DNA of 64,000 nucleotides from Shouchella lonarensis (GTDB lineage Bacteria > Bacillota > Bacilli > Bacillales > Bacillaceae_D), in contig NZ_FMYM01000005.1 of the NCBI RefSeq assembly GCF_900096965.1, forward strand, positions 161,229-225,228, given 5' to 3'. The position numbers and the translations under genes were made by a program. The notes beneath the pieces were generated by a model. It searched no databases. It had not been told where the DNA came from and worked only from the letters and a program-made list of their open reading frames with translations. Positions 54,407 through 64,000 of the stretch are shown here, in pieces (position 1 is the first letter of the stretch; every line of letters starts with the position of its first letter).

Positions 54407-55642
54407 GTGGCGGAAATTAAAGTACCAGAACTAGGGGAATCAATTACAGAAGGAACGATCTCGCAATGGTTAAAATCAGTTGGTGACTATGTGGAGCAAG
54501 GGGAGTTTATTGCGGAGCTTGAGACAGACAAAGTGAACGCAGAAATTCCGGTTGAAACGGCAGGTGTCATTAAGGAATTCAAGCGTGAGCCGGGTGATAC
54601 GGTTGAAATTGGTGAAGTGATTGCGATTATTGATGCAGGTGGATCAGCGGGTGCGGCATCGGTAAGTGAGCCGACGCCTGTAGAAACGCCAGCTGCTGCA
54701 CCTGAGAAGGAAGCGCCGGCTCCTGTCCTAGAAGAAACGAAAACAAAAGGGGAGCGCCCACTTGCTTCGCCTGCAGCGCGTAAGTTGGCTCGTGAAAAAG
54801 GGATCAATCTAAATGAAGTGACGCCACTTGATCCAACAGGAAAAATTCGCAGCCAAGATGTTGCCGCGCATGCAGCGCGTCCGACGCAGCCAGTAGCAGC
54901 GGTAGCGCCGCCGGCTGTCAATCTGGATGTGGAAGATGCAAAGCCAGTGGAACGCGAAAAAATGTCGCGCCGTCGCCAAACGATTGCAAAACGCCTTGTA
55001 GAAGTACAACAAACATCAGCAATGCTAACAACGTTTAACGAAGTCGACATGACCGCAGTGATGGATTTGCGTAAACGTCGTAAAGATGCATTCCTTGATA
55101 AAAATGGCGTGAAACTTGGGTTTATGTCGTTCTTCACAAAAGCAGTTGTCGGTGCGTTAAAGGAATTCCCATTATTGAACGCAGAAATCCAAGGCGATGA
55201 GATTTTAGTGAAGAAGTTTTATGACATCGGGATTGCCGTTTCAACGGATAGTGGTTTAGTTGTACCAGTATTACGTGATGCCGATCGTCTTGGCTTTGCC
55301 GGCATCGAGCGTGGAATTGGTGAGTTAGGGAAAAAAGCGCGTGACAACAAGCTACAATTGAATGATATGCAAGGCGGCACATTTACGATTACGAATGGTG
55401 GGGTCTTCGGTTCATTATGGTCGACACCAATTTTGAACGCGCCACAAGTTGGGATTCTTGGCATGCACAAAATCCAAATGCGTCCAGTTGCGATTGACAA
55501 TGAGCGCTTTGAAAACCGTCCAATGATGTATTTGGCGCTTTCTTACGACCACCGGATTGTCGATGGAAAAGAAGCGGTTAGCTTCCTTGTGAAAGTAAAA
55601 GATATGATTGAAGATCCAGAGCAATTGTTGTTAGAAGGATAA
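54407..55642 (+). CDS. odhB: Dihydrolipoyllysine succinyltransferase E2 component
   Basis: Core of the 2-oxoglutarate dehydrogenase complex. The 411-residue protein has a lipoyl domain (about 1-77) with the modified Lys in [10 protein letters not shown], an Ala/Pro linker, a peripheral-subunit-binding domain ([16 protein letters not shown]) and the catalytic acyltransferase domain from about 180, with the HXXXD motif SYDHRIVDG near the end. Start GTG 54407 after GAAGGAGG. Confidence 0.97.
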   Translation: MAEIKVPELGESITEGTISQWLKSVGDYVEQGEFIAELETDKVNAEIPVETAGVIKEFKREPGDTVEIGEVIAIIDAGGSAGAASVSEPTPVETPAAAPEKEAPAPVLEETKTKGERPLASPAARKLAREKGINLNEVTPLDPTGKIRSQDVAAHAARPTQPVAAVAPPAVNLDVEDAKPVEREKMSRRRQTIAKRLVEVQQTSAMLTTFNEVDMTAVMDLRKRRKDAFLDKNGVKLGFMSFFTKAVVGALKEFPLLNAEIQGDEILVKKFYDIGIAVSTDSGLVVPVLRDADRLGFAGIERGIGELGKKARDNKLQLNDMQGGTFTITNGGVFGSLWSTPILNAPQVGILGMHKIQMRPVAIDNERFENRPMMYLALSYDHRIVDGKEAVSFLVKVKDMIEDPEQLLLEG

Positions 55643-55650
55643 TCATAAAA

Positions 55651-55676
55651 GGAGAGGCTGGTTCGCCAGTCTCTCC
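55651..55676 (+). terminator. Terminator of odhAB
   Basis: GGAGAGGCTGG pairs with CCAGTCTCTCC (one G-U) around TTCG; the T-run is weak. Confidence 0.75.
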
Positions 55677-55702
55677 AATTTATCGTAGAGGAGGAAGATC
55701 AT

Positions 55703-55906
55703 ATGATTCACCGGCAGTGGGAGCAAAAAGAACCGATTCGTTATATTACGTGTGTACATACAGATGCTAAAAAGTACACAGTGAAAAATGCATTGACTGT
55801 AGGTAAAAAATATCCGCTGAAAAATGAGACCGATGAGTTTTATTTTATTGTCGATAACACTGGCAAGATTGGTGGCTACGAGAAAACGTATTTTGAAGGG
55901 GCATAA
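55703..55906 (+). CDS. Small conserved protein, DUF6501-like
   Basis: A 67-residue protein with CVHTDAKKYTVKNALTVGKKY and NETDEFYFIVDNTGKIGGYEK, a compact beta-rich pattern that I recall from small Bacillus proteins near odhB (DUF6501). ATG 55703 follows GGAGGAAG. Function unknown. Confidence 0.65.
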   Translation: MIHRQWEQKEPIRYITCVHTDAKKYTVKNALTVGKKYPLKNETDEFYFIVDNTGKIGGYEKTYFEGA

Positions 55907-55924
55907 TGATCTAGGGGAGAGGCA

Positions 55925-56497
55925 TTGTCAACAAAAACAATTCCATATGACATGGGCTTCATTTTTGATGAGCACTTGCGAGAAATACCAAACTGCACAG
56001 AAGAAATGACAAAAGGAATCGCCTATTTAAAAGAGCAGTTGCACGAAACAGAAGATCAGACGGAACAAACTCGGTTACTCGGTCAAATGGGTGTGTATTT
56101 ACGCATGGTTGGTTCGTTGGGGGAAAGTTGTGAAGTGCTAAAGAAGGCCCTGTCTCATGCCAGACAAGCGCAATTACCGCAACGGATGTTTGTCAACCAG
56201 CTTCGTTTAGCTCATACGTATCAATGGATGGGGAATTTCAGTCGATCGAATGAAATATTTGCTAGGTTGCAGCGAGAGGTAGAAAAAGAGGAATTGATGC
56301 ATTTACGTTCCTTTTTTTATCAGCATCAGGGGAAAAATTTATTTGATCAAGGACGATACATAGAAGCACGAGATTGTTTTCGGACAGCGCTTGCGATTCG
56401 GAGAGAAGAGGGGGCTGATGAGGAATTGCTTGCTTCGTCGGAGAAGGCGTTGGCTGTGTGTGGGCATAAATTTCGTGTGGATGGTAGCGATGTATAA
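55925..56497 (+). CDS. TPR protein
   Basis: A 190-residue helical protein with four TPR-like units (LGQMGVYLRMVGSLGESCEVL, NQLRLAHTYQWMGNFSRSNEIF, FYQHQGKNLFDQGRYIEARDCF). TTG 55925 follows GGGGAGAGG. A second copy of its 3' end survives 2.7 kb away (59131-59205), so the gene or its neighbourhood was once duplicated. Cytoplasmic; the partner is unknown. Confidence 0.75.
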   Translation: MSTKTIPYDMGFIFDEHLREIPNCTEEMTKGIAYLKEQLHETEDQTEQTRLLGQMGVYLRMVGSLGESCEVLKKALSHARQAQLPQRMFVNQLRLAHTYQWMGNFSRSNEIFARLQREVEKEELMHLRSFFYQHQGKNLFDQGRYIEARDCFRTALAIRREEGADEELLASSEKALAVCGHKFRVDGSDV

Positions 56498-56533
56498 CGG
56501 GATTGTCTTATTGGTGCATAAGACAATCCCGTT
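56496..56533. terminator. Perfect 16-bp terminator after the TPR gene
   Basis: AACGGGATTGTCTTAT and its exact reverse complement around TGGTGC; a short T-rich tail follows. Confidence 0.8.
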
Positions 56534-56634
56534 CCATTTATGGAATATTTAACTTCACTGGCTCCAATGTTAGAAAAAATAGATGATGTTTTGAAGAGCA
56601 TTTAGATTTCCTTGTAACGGTTGGTTCACGCCGT

Positions 56635-59016
<2,382 letters not shown>

Positions 59017-59077
59017 GTTCACACATCCTTTTCGGTTATTTTTAAGTAAGCTAGAACAGAGGTTGTTCGCTCCATTC

Positions 59078-59102
59078 AGGGTATGTTTTTTTTTTTTTTT
59101 TT
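59078..59102 (-). promoter_or_regulatory. 17-base homopolymer next to a sporulation -10-like element
   Basis: Seventeen T (59086-59102; A on the - strand) directly precede CATACCCT (59085-59078 on the - strand), which matches the sigma-E -10 CATACAMT at 7 of 8 bases. It lies about 60-85 bases before the collagen-like gene, where slippage could change promoter strength. Confidence 0.5.
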
Positions 59103-59130
59103 GTTCGGGCTATTTGGTATTAAGTTAAAA

Positions 59131-59205
59131 GAAGAAGTGGCTAATGAGGGATTGATTGCTTCGTCGGAGAAGGCGTTGGCTGTGTGTAGAGAAAAGTATT
59201 TGTAA
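59131..59205 (+). pseudogene. Relic of a duplicated TPR gene (3' end)
   Basis: The frame ends EEVANEGLIASSEKALAVC, then four more codons and TAA, matching the end of the TPR protein at 55925-56497 (EEGADEELLASSEKALAVC). A 32-base stretch is identical (59156-59187 and 56430-56461). The 5' part is missing; the 17-T run lies about 30 bases before the matching segment. A terminator follows. Confidence 0.8.
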
Positions 59206-59590
59206 AAATAAACGACGTTTTCTTTTAGTTATCTTTTTTGGTGGAAGTCTGGTGGAACGTTTAAAGCGATTTGCCAGATTTTTTGTGTACATATGTTTAG
59301 GGGATTGCTTTATTAAGGCTCGATTTTTTTAATATACGGTATTAGATATTAATGATAACTGCATGTTACGGAATGCTTATAATGGAATATTTTGGTTCTT
59401 GTCTTATGTAAATCAGAGGTTTATGGTAAAGGTGTGGATCTTGAAGTGATGTTCATCGCTTTGTTGACGCGCGAATGGATAAATTGGAGGTGACAGGGAA
59501 AGGGATTGCGGCGCTGTCTGCAGGTGTCAACATGCTAAAAGTATCGACAGCAATTGCGACATCAACTTGTGTGAAGAGGAGTCTGTTTAT
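59206..59590. other. Leader region of the toxin operon
   Basis: No complete gene is recognised. It contains a terminator (59245-59284), a perfect TATAAT (59378-59383) with a poor -35, and a frame open from 59445 to 59594, with an ATG at 59475 that lacks a ribosome site, overlapping the next start by ATGA. No complete PlcR-box palindrome (TATGNANNNNTNCATA) is present. Confidence 0.5.
59245..59284 (+). terminator. Terminator of the relic TPR copy
   Basis: AAGTCTGG pairs with CCAGATTT (one G-U) across a 21-base loop, with six T overlapping the right arm. Confidence 0.6.
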
Positions 59591-60706
59591 ATGAAGAAAT
59601 CGACGATTGTGTCAACTTTGTGTATTGCCTTACTTACGACCACATTAGTACCAATGGATGCTTTTGCGAAGACGGAACAAGTAGTTTCTGAAAATCGCAC
59701 AAATATGGTTGATACAAAGAACCAGTTGGAAGCTGTCATCGATCAATTAGGTGCACAATCTGTTTCCATGCAAGCAGATGCATTGACTTTGCTTCAGCAA
59801 CCGAACATGTCCATTGCGGACATGCCGGAGTTGTCTAAGTATCTTCAACGTACGAAAGAAAGTGCGACGAATTGGCTTGATACGTTAAATAAGCGAGTGT
59901 TGAAAACCAATCAAAACATGATGGCGTTTGGTCAAGATGTTGAAAGTTACTATGATACCCTGTCTGATTTAGCGACACGTGTTAATGAAGATGAACAAGC
60001 GAGAGCGGATTTTGCCCGCGGGATCCAATATTTACAATCCGTGTTAGCGGATGATCAAAATGAAACAAACGAGACGATGGCACAATTAGCAGATCTACGT
60101 CAAACGAGTGATTATACGTTTGACAAGTTTTCTGCGGATGTAAATGAATCTTTAACGCAGTCATCGTCAAAGACACAGGAAGCGAATCGACATATCGTCG
60201 CGCTTACGATAAAAATTCAACAAAACCGTGATTTTATGATTGCATCAAAGCTGCAACGATTGGAAGACTTTATTCTAGTTTTTAGAAGCGCTGATAGTTT
60301 GACGGGTTTAGGGAAAGTATACGGCACAGTCATCTCGACGATTGTCAATAGTGTTGAAGTACAGCGTGCCGCTGATCAAATCATTGATGCCCAAAAGGAA
60401 ATCAATGAATGGGAGTCTACACTGAATGAGGAATCGTTCCAATTGACGCACCTCAATATGCTAAAGCAGATCTTTGATAACTTCCGGAGTCATTTAGGTG
60501 AGAATGAAGCAACACTTCGCATATTTGGTGAAGGTTTAGGCATGCTCGAACAAGACATGAATGAACTTGTTCAGATGGTAAATAAAGCAGACGTAGATGT
60601 GACAGCATTAACGGCGCATTTATCTCAATTTAAGCAAACGGTGATGGAAATTGCCACTCATGCTGAGAAACAAGCGAATACGCTGGCTGGAGTTAAATAT
60701 CAATAA
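59591..60706 (+). CDS. Hbl/Nhe-superfamily toxin component, first gene
   Basis: A 371-residue secreted alpha-helical protein of the Bacillus haemolysin BL/Nhe (ClyA-like) superfamily. The signal peptide is residues 1-26 (cut after AFA). The family block WLDTLNKRVLKTNQNMMAFG with ESYYDTL is at about 95-124, followed by long amphipathic helices. A moderately hydrophobic stretch at about 236-255 (SLTGLGKVYGTVISTIVNSV) is where relatives carry the membrane-inserting hairpin. ATG 59591 has GAGGAG 9 bases upstream. First of three adjacent, similar genes, so probably one part of a multi-component pore. Activity is not shown by sequence. Confidence 0.85.
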   Translation: MKKSTIVSTLCIALLTTTLVPMDAFAKTEQVVSENRTNMVDTKNQLEAVIDQLGAQSVSMQADALTLLQQPNMSIADMPELSKYLQRTKESATNWLDTLNKRVLKTNQNMMAFGQDVESYYDTLSDLATRVNEDEQARADFARGIQYLQSVLADDQNETNETMAQLADLRQTSDYTFDKFSADVNESLTQSSSKTQEANRHIVALTIKIQQNRDFMIASKLQRLEDFILVFRSADSLTGLGKVYGTVISTIVNSVEVQRAADQIIDAQKEINEWESTLNEESFQLTHLNMLKQIFDNFRSHLGENEATLRIFGEGLGMLEQDMNELVQMVNKADVDVTALTAHLSQFKQTVMEIATHAEKQANTLAGVKYQ

Positions 60707-60729
60707 TTTTAGCGAAAAGAGGTATTCAA

Positions 60730-61890
60730 ATGAATAAAAAAATAAAAACTCTTACGTGTTTAACAGTCATGACGGCAATGTTGACGACAACCGTGGTTCC
60801 TGCTACTCACGCTTTTGCAGCAACTAATGCTGTGCCAACTGAACAAGCTGTTTCCGCAGAGGACGAGCTTGTACCAGCCGAGTTAGAGAACGTGTTAGCA
60901 AAAACGGGTTCGCATATTGCCGTGTTAGATGAGTATGCGATCTTGGTGAATGCGCAAGCACCGTATGATTTTTCTGCGACAAGTATAGACAAGGGATTGA
61001 TTGATAAAATTGTTGCCGATCAACAAACAGCGAAAGCCAATGCAATAAAATGGGTTGATCAAGTCAAACCACAGATCATCCAGACGAATGAAGATATTTT
61101 CGCTTTTGGGACAAAGTTTGATAAGTACTATGAGACATTGGTTCGTGCGGCCGATGAAGCGGATACGTCGAAGCTAAAAAGCGGTATCACATCGCTTTAT
61201 AAGAGCATCCAAAATAAACAAAATGACGTGACCGATTTGATTGGTGTGTTGAAGACATATCGCAATGCGGTTGTAGATGATGGAGAGAATTTTTCTACCA
61301 ATGCGACGAATGTGGCAAAAGCATTTGATGCAAATACGGGCAAGATTGAGCAGTTGCAAGATTTAATTGCGGAGTACCAAAAGAACATTGATGAAGGTAC
61401 GGATTTAGTGACAGAAGGGGTTTCTTATGAGGCGCCCGGGATTGTATTAATGGTGCTAGGGAAAGTGCTTGTCTTTTTAGGAAACACAACTGGAATTTCA
61501 ATGGATTTAGCTGGTATGGGTTTAACCGCAGACGGCGCTGCGTTAGTGACCAATGGGATACAGATGATTAAAAGTGGTAAAGATGGCATTCGCGATGCAA
61601 CGGCACAATTGTCGCAAGCTGAGGGTCAAGTCGCAGCACTGTCTTTAAATAAGGAACGGCTTCAAACCTTTACGAAAGAAATTGACGTGGCAATTCAATC
61701 AGCACAAGCAGTGTTGAATCAGTGGCAGCTCATGGGTGCGAAATATGAAACGTTGCTCGAAAAGATCGATCGTGCGACGCCTGAAGATTTGCTGTTTATC
61801 AAAGCGCAATTAAAATCTGCGAAGAAGAGCTGGGAAGATATTTTGGCTTATGCAGACAATTTGTATGTTGATTTGACGACTGGTGAGTAA
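60730..61890 (+). CDS. Hbl/Nhe-superfamily toxin component, second gene
   Basis: A 386-residue secreted helical protein, paralogous to its neighbours: WVDQVKPQIIQTNEDIFAFG with DKYYETL at about 108-137 matches the block in the first protein. The signal peptide is about 1-30 (cut after AFA). It has the clearest membrane-insertion candidate of the three, residues about 236-276 (IVLMVLGKVLVFLGNTTGI, then a Gly/Ala-rich segment), as in the pore-lining subunits of Nhe and Hbl. ATG 60730 follows AAAAGAGG, 23 bases after the first gene. Confidence 0.88.
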   Translation: MNKKIKTLTCLTVMTAMLTTTVVPATHAFAATNAVPTEQAVSAEDELVPAELENVLAKTGSHIAVLDEYAILVNAQAPYDFSATSIDKGLIDKIVADQQTAKANAIKWVDQVKPQIIQTNEDIFAFGTKFDKYYETLVRAADEADTSKLKSGITSLYKSIQNKQNDVTDLIGVLKTYRNAVVDDGENFSTNATNVAKAFDANTGKIEQLQDLIAEYQKNIDEGTDLVTEGVSYEAPGIVLMVLGKVLVFLGNTTGISMDLAGMGLTADGAALVTNGIQMIKSGKDGIRDATAQLSQAEGQVAALSLNKERLQTFTKEIDVAIQSAQAVLNQWQLMGAKYETLLEKIDRATPEDLLFIKAQLKSAKKSWEDILAYADNLYVDLTTGE

Positions 61891-61917
61891 TGAAAATATG
61901 AGACGAGGGGGATACGT

Positions 61918-62817
61918 ATGTTACATGCAAAAAAGCTTGGGAAATATTGTGCGGCGCTGCTTTGTTTAGCCATTCCTTTGTATAGTGCAACACCGGCGGT
62001 TGCAGAGGAAATTCCCACGGTAATGGATGGTTTGACATATCATGTGATTGCGATGCACCCTGATTTTGAAAGTAAGGCACAAGAAGCGGGAAAAGCCGGT
62101 TTGTCCGCTGAAAATCAGGCATTGGCACGTCAGCACGAGAAAATTGTTTATGAGCAGGCACAACAGTGGCAGGATTCGTTAAAAGGTGAATCGAATCGGA
62201 CACGTGATCAAGTCCTCTCATATGATGACACATTCAATCGGATGTTTGATGAGATAATAGACGCGCTCGCAGCAGATGACGAGGACGGCATCCTCGAGCG
62301 ACTTGACAACATGCAAGATGATGTGACGACGCATAAAGGTGCTGTTACGCAGTTTTTAGATGACTTGCGTACGTATAAATCAGACATTGGTAAAAATGTG
62401 TCACTGATGCAAGCGGATATTGATAAGATAGAGAATTTAATGGATGGCTACCGCGCTTCTTTAGATAAGCTATACGATAAACTATCAGAAGATCTGGATG
62501 ATGTCGTTCGTAGTCAAATTGAGGAAGAAACGTACGATTTATCAGTAAAGATCTATGATCTGTTAGAACCTTTAAGTATGCATTTGTCAACACTCGCTTC
62601 AGATATTAAAGGGGTTGATGATGGGGTGTTGAACATTGGTTGGTTGGTAACGTTGGAAGATATGAATACGGGTTGGTCACGATTAGACTCGGCACTGAAG
62701 AATTTAATTGGTCAAGTGAAGGAAACAGAAACATTTGACGAAGATTTGTTCAGAGCAGATATGGAGACCACAAAGACTTTATGGACCAATATTTATAGGC
62801 AGGCACAGCAATTATAA
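61918..62817 (+). CDS. Hbl/Nhe-superfamily toxin component, third gene, short form
   Basis: A 299-residue secreted protein with a signal peptide of about 29 residues (cut after AVA) and a long helical bundle. The shared block is present but diverged (QWQDSLKGESNRTRDQVLSY, then NRMFDEI). It is 70-90 residues shorter than the other two and lacks the hydrophobic head; that region is instead acidic (DKLSEDLDDVVRSQIEEE). It may be a soluble adaptor or cap rather than a pore-former. ATG 61918 has GAGGGGG 7 bases upstream. The operon ends with it. Confidence 0.78.
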   Translation: MLHAKKLGKYCAALLCLAIPLYSATPAVAEEIPTVMDGLTYHVIAMHPDFESKAQEAGKAGLSAENQALARQHEKIVYEQAQQWQDSLKGESNRTRDQVLSYDDTFNRMFDEIIDALAADDEDGILERLDNMQDDVTTHKGAVTQFLDDLRTYKSDIGKNVSLMQADIDKIENLMDGYRASLDKLYDKLSEDLDDVVRSQIEEETYDLSVKIYDLLEPLSMHLSTLASDIKGVDDGVLNIGWLVTLEDMNTGWSRLDSALKNLIGQVKETETFDEDLFRADMETTKTLWTNIYRQAQQL

Positions 62818-62825
62818 TCACAAAA

Positions 62826-62861
62826 GCCCTGATCAACAACTGTATGAAGCTTGATCAGGGC
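62826..62861. terminator. Hairpin after the toxin operon
   Basis: GCCCTGATCAA pairs with TTGATCAGGGC (perfect 11 bp, 14-base loop). T-runs are weak on + and somewhat better on -; it probably serves both strands. Confidence 0.65.
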
Positions 62862-62909
62862 ACTTGTATGCTGTTGAAGGGAGTTAAATGAGTCTTTTGT
62901 GAGGCGGAA

Positions 62910-63806
62910 TTACTCTGCTACAAGCTCTTCCTTCAATTCTTGCACCTTTTCCAAAGGTAACTGTGTGACCTTCGCAATAAAAGCACCTTCAGCACCTTCA
63001 AGCAACATGCGTTTTGCTGTTTCGGTCCGTTCTTTCTCGATGCCTTTCTCAATGCCTTCCTCGATCCCTTTCTCCCATGCATCCCGTTCAAAAAATGTCA
63101 TAATATTATCAATGTCCATTTTCTCCTTGGGGACGAGTTTTTGCACTTCCTCACGCATTGTGTTTTCCTCCTCTTTCGTTAGTGACATGTATGAAGCAAA
63201 AAACTTCATTTGTAATGCTTGTTGTTCTGCGGTTGCTTTTCCTTTTATCATGAGCCGCAAAAAGGTTAGTGCGACATCCATTTTCTCTTCTTTATTATAG
63301 CCTAATTTCGGTAAAAGTGTCACGATCGCTGGGTTTTCGTGGCGTAGGAATTTGCGCCAAGGAAGGCTCCTTAAGAAGATGTGTTTGTAGCGGAAGGTGA
63401 GGTATGTTTCTGATGGCGTGCCAAGCTTGATGTCTGTTGGCGGTAGTTGATTTGGCTGATCATAACTAAAGACGGCAATCGGCAAAATTGTGCATCTGTA
63501 CTGATCGAATAGACGCAAATAGTAACGTAACATCCGGTACTGAAAATCCAGTTCGTAACTTGCTTGGGCCTCAAGGTGAATGAGGATGACGATGTCATGG
63601 TGTTTCATTTTCGTTTTGACAACATAGTCAGGCCGCAACGAAGAACCAATATTACCGTCCGAATGTAACTCAGTAGCGATAGGCTTACATGCACTAAAGT
63701 CAATTTCTCTTGCTTCTTCTGGAAAAAATGCTTGCATGAAATCAGTAAAAAAATGGTCAAATAGCTGTTTGAACAACTTGTCGTGAGGGATTTGCTGATT
63801 AGACAT
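62910..63806 (-). CDS. Rpn/YhgA-type recombination-promoting nuclease
   Basis: A 298-residue protein of the PD-(D/E)XK Rpn family (formerly called transposases). HDKLFKQLFDHFFTDFMQAFFPEEA opens the domain; the nuclease core is visible as RPDYVVKTK (Asp) and IVILIHLEAQ (Glu near the family's catalytic position). The C-terminus is helical and contains short Glu-Gly-Ile repeats (KGIEEGIEKGIEKE). ATG 63806 has AAGGAG 9 bases upstream. Such genes are often mobile or multicopy. Confidence 0.88.
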   Translation of the reverse strand: MSNQQIPHDKLFKQLFDHFFTDFMQAFFPEEAREIDFSACKPIATELHSDGNIGSSLRPDYVVKTKMKHHDIVILIHLEAQASYELDFQYRMLRYYLRLFDQYRCTILPIAVFSYDQPNQLPPTDIKLGTPSETYLTFRYKHIFLRSLPWRKFLRHENPAIVTLLPKLGYNKEEKMDVALTFLRLMIKGKATAEQQALQMKFFASYMSLTKEEENTMREEVQKLVPKEKMDIDNIMTFFERDAWEKGIEEGIEKGIEKERTETAKRMLLEGAEGAFIAKVTQLPLEKVQELKEELVAE

Positions 63807-63905
63807 AGAACGAGGCTCCTTTTTGAGGTATGTGAGGGGGGATAAGAACTTATTCGTCAAATAGGAAGGGGATTCCTACTTTTCTTGGATATATAATGAT
63901 ACAGT

Positions 63906-64000
63906 GGGGCTGTCCCAAAAGGTCGTAAAAAATGACCTTTAGGACAGCTTTTTCTGTTTTTCAAACAAAAAAACACAAAAAAATCGCCCACTCTGTTAAA
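63906..64000. mobile_element. Probable end of an insertion sequence, cut by the window
   Basis: GGGGCTGTCCCAAAAGGTC begins a hairpin (GCTGTCC/GGACAGC and AAAGGTC/GACCTTT) followed by a T-run. Such a GGGGCTGTCCC terminus with an inner terminator is typical of Bacillus IS ends; the strand and family cannot be fixed because the element runs out of the window. Confidence 0.45.

Noticed and set aside
54487..55137. 216-codon frame antisense to odhB
   Set aside because: It is the Ser/Thr-rich shadow of the Ala/Pro/Glu-rich odhB linker.
59206..59590. PlcR box upstream of the toxin genes
   Set aside because: Only half-sites (TATG) are present; the full TATGNANNNNTNCATA palindrome is not found.

Overview
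The window is chromosomal DNA of an endospore-forming Bacillales bacterium, most likely Bacillaceae, and probably outside the B. subtilis and B. cereus groups. The evidence is the sporulation and germination genes (prsW, sleB, ypeB, spoVIF, spoIVA, ypjB, spoIISAB), bacillithiol genes (ypdA, bshB2-yojF), AGGAGG-type ribosome sites, frequent TTG/GTG starts, and a long stretch in the gene order known from B. subtilis. Menaquinone genes of the futalosine type (mqnA, an mqnP-like ubiA gene) argue against B. subtilis itself. I see no rRNA, tRNA or CRISPR array.

Layout. 1-2.1 kb: the end of a sensor kinase gene overlapping a lipoprotein gene. 2.2-37.8 kb: conserved core, almost all on the + strand. 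In order it holds gudB, ypdA, an asparaginase gene, prsW, aroD, sleB-ypeB, cmk-plsC-ypfD, yphA, der-plsY-gpsA, spoVIF, a DUF2768 gene, yphF, spoIVA and folE. Then come the quinone block hepS-menG-mqnP-mqnA-hepT, ndk, an unplaced AAA ATPase gene, aroC-aroB-aroA, ypiA-ypiB-ypiF, an AT-rich islet with one small secreted protein, qcrABC, ypjA and ypjB. Synteny ends after ypjB at a promoter enclosed by a perfect 20-bp inverted repeat.

37.9-51.3 kb: accessory DNA on both strands. It holds lipoproteins, a DUF418 membrane protein, an Eis-like acetyltransferase, the SpoIISA/SpoIISB toxin-antitoxin pair, a Cys-rich YVTN beta-propeller protein, an S66 peptidase, YeeI, an ASCH-bshB2-yojF operon, a subtilisin and a drug-efflux MFS protein. 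51.5-56.5 kb: odhAB and two small genes.

56.6-64 kb: the most unusual part. A 793-residue collagen-like protein, likely a spore-surface filament, combines a spore-leader-like N-terminus, phage-tail-fibre-like modules, about 74 Gly-X-Y triplets and a beta-propeller. A 17-T run lies just upstream of it, followed by the relic of a duplicated TPR gene. Next comes a three-gene operon of secreted Hbl/Nhe-superfamily helical pore-forming toxin components, an Rpn/YhgA-type nuclease gene and what looks like the end of an insertion sequence.

How the genes work together. HepS/HepT make the heptaprenyl tail, MqnA opens the futalosine route from chorismate (made by AroD/B/A/C), the MqnP-like enzyme attaches the tail and MenG methylates the product, which feeds the QcrABC menaquinol:cytochrome c oxidoreductase. 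PlsY, GpsA and PlsC make phosphatidic acid. SpoIVA, SpoVIF, SleB and YpeB build and later break down the spore envelope. YpdA and BshB2-YojF belong to bacillithiol metabolism.
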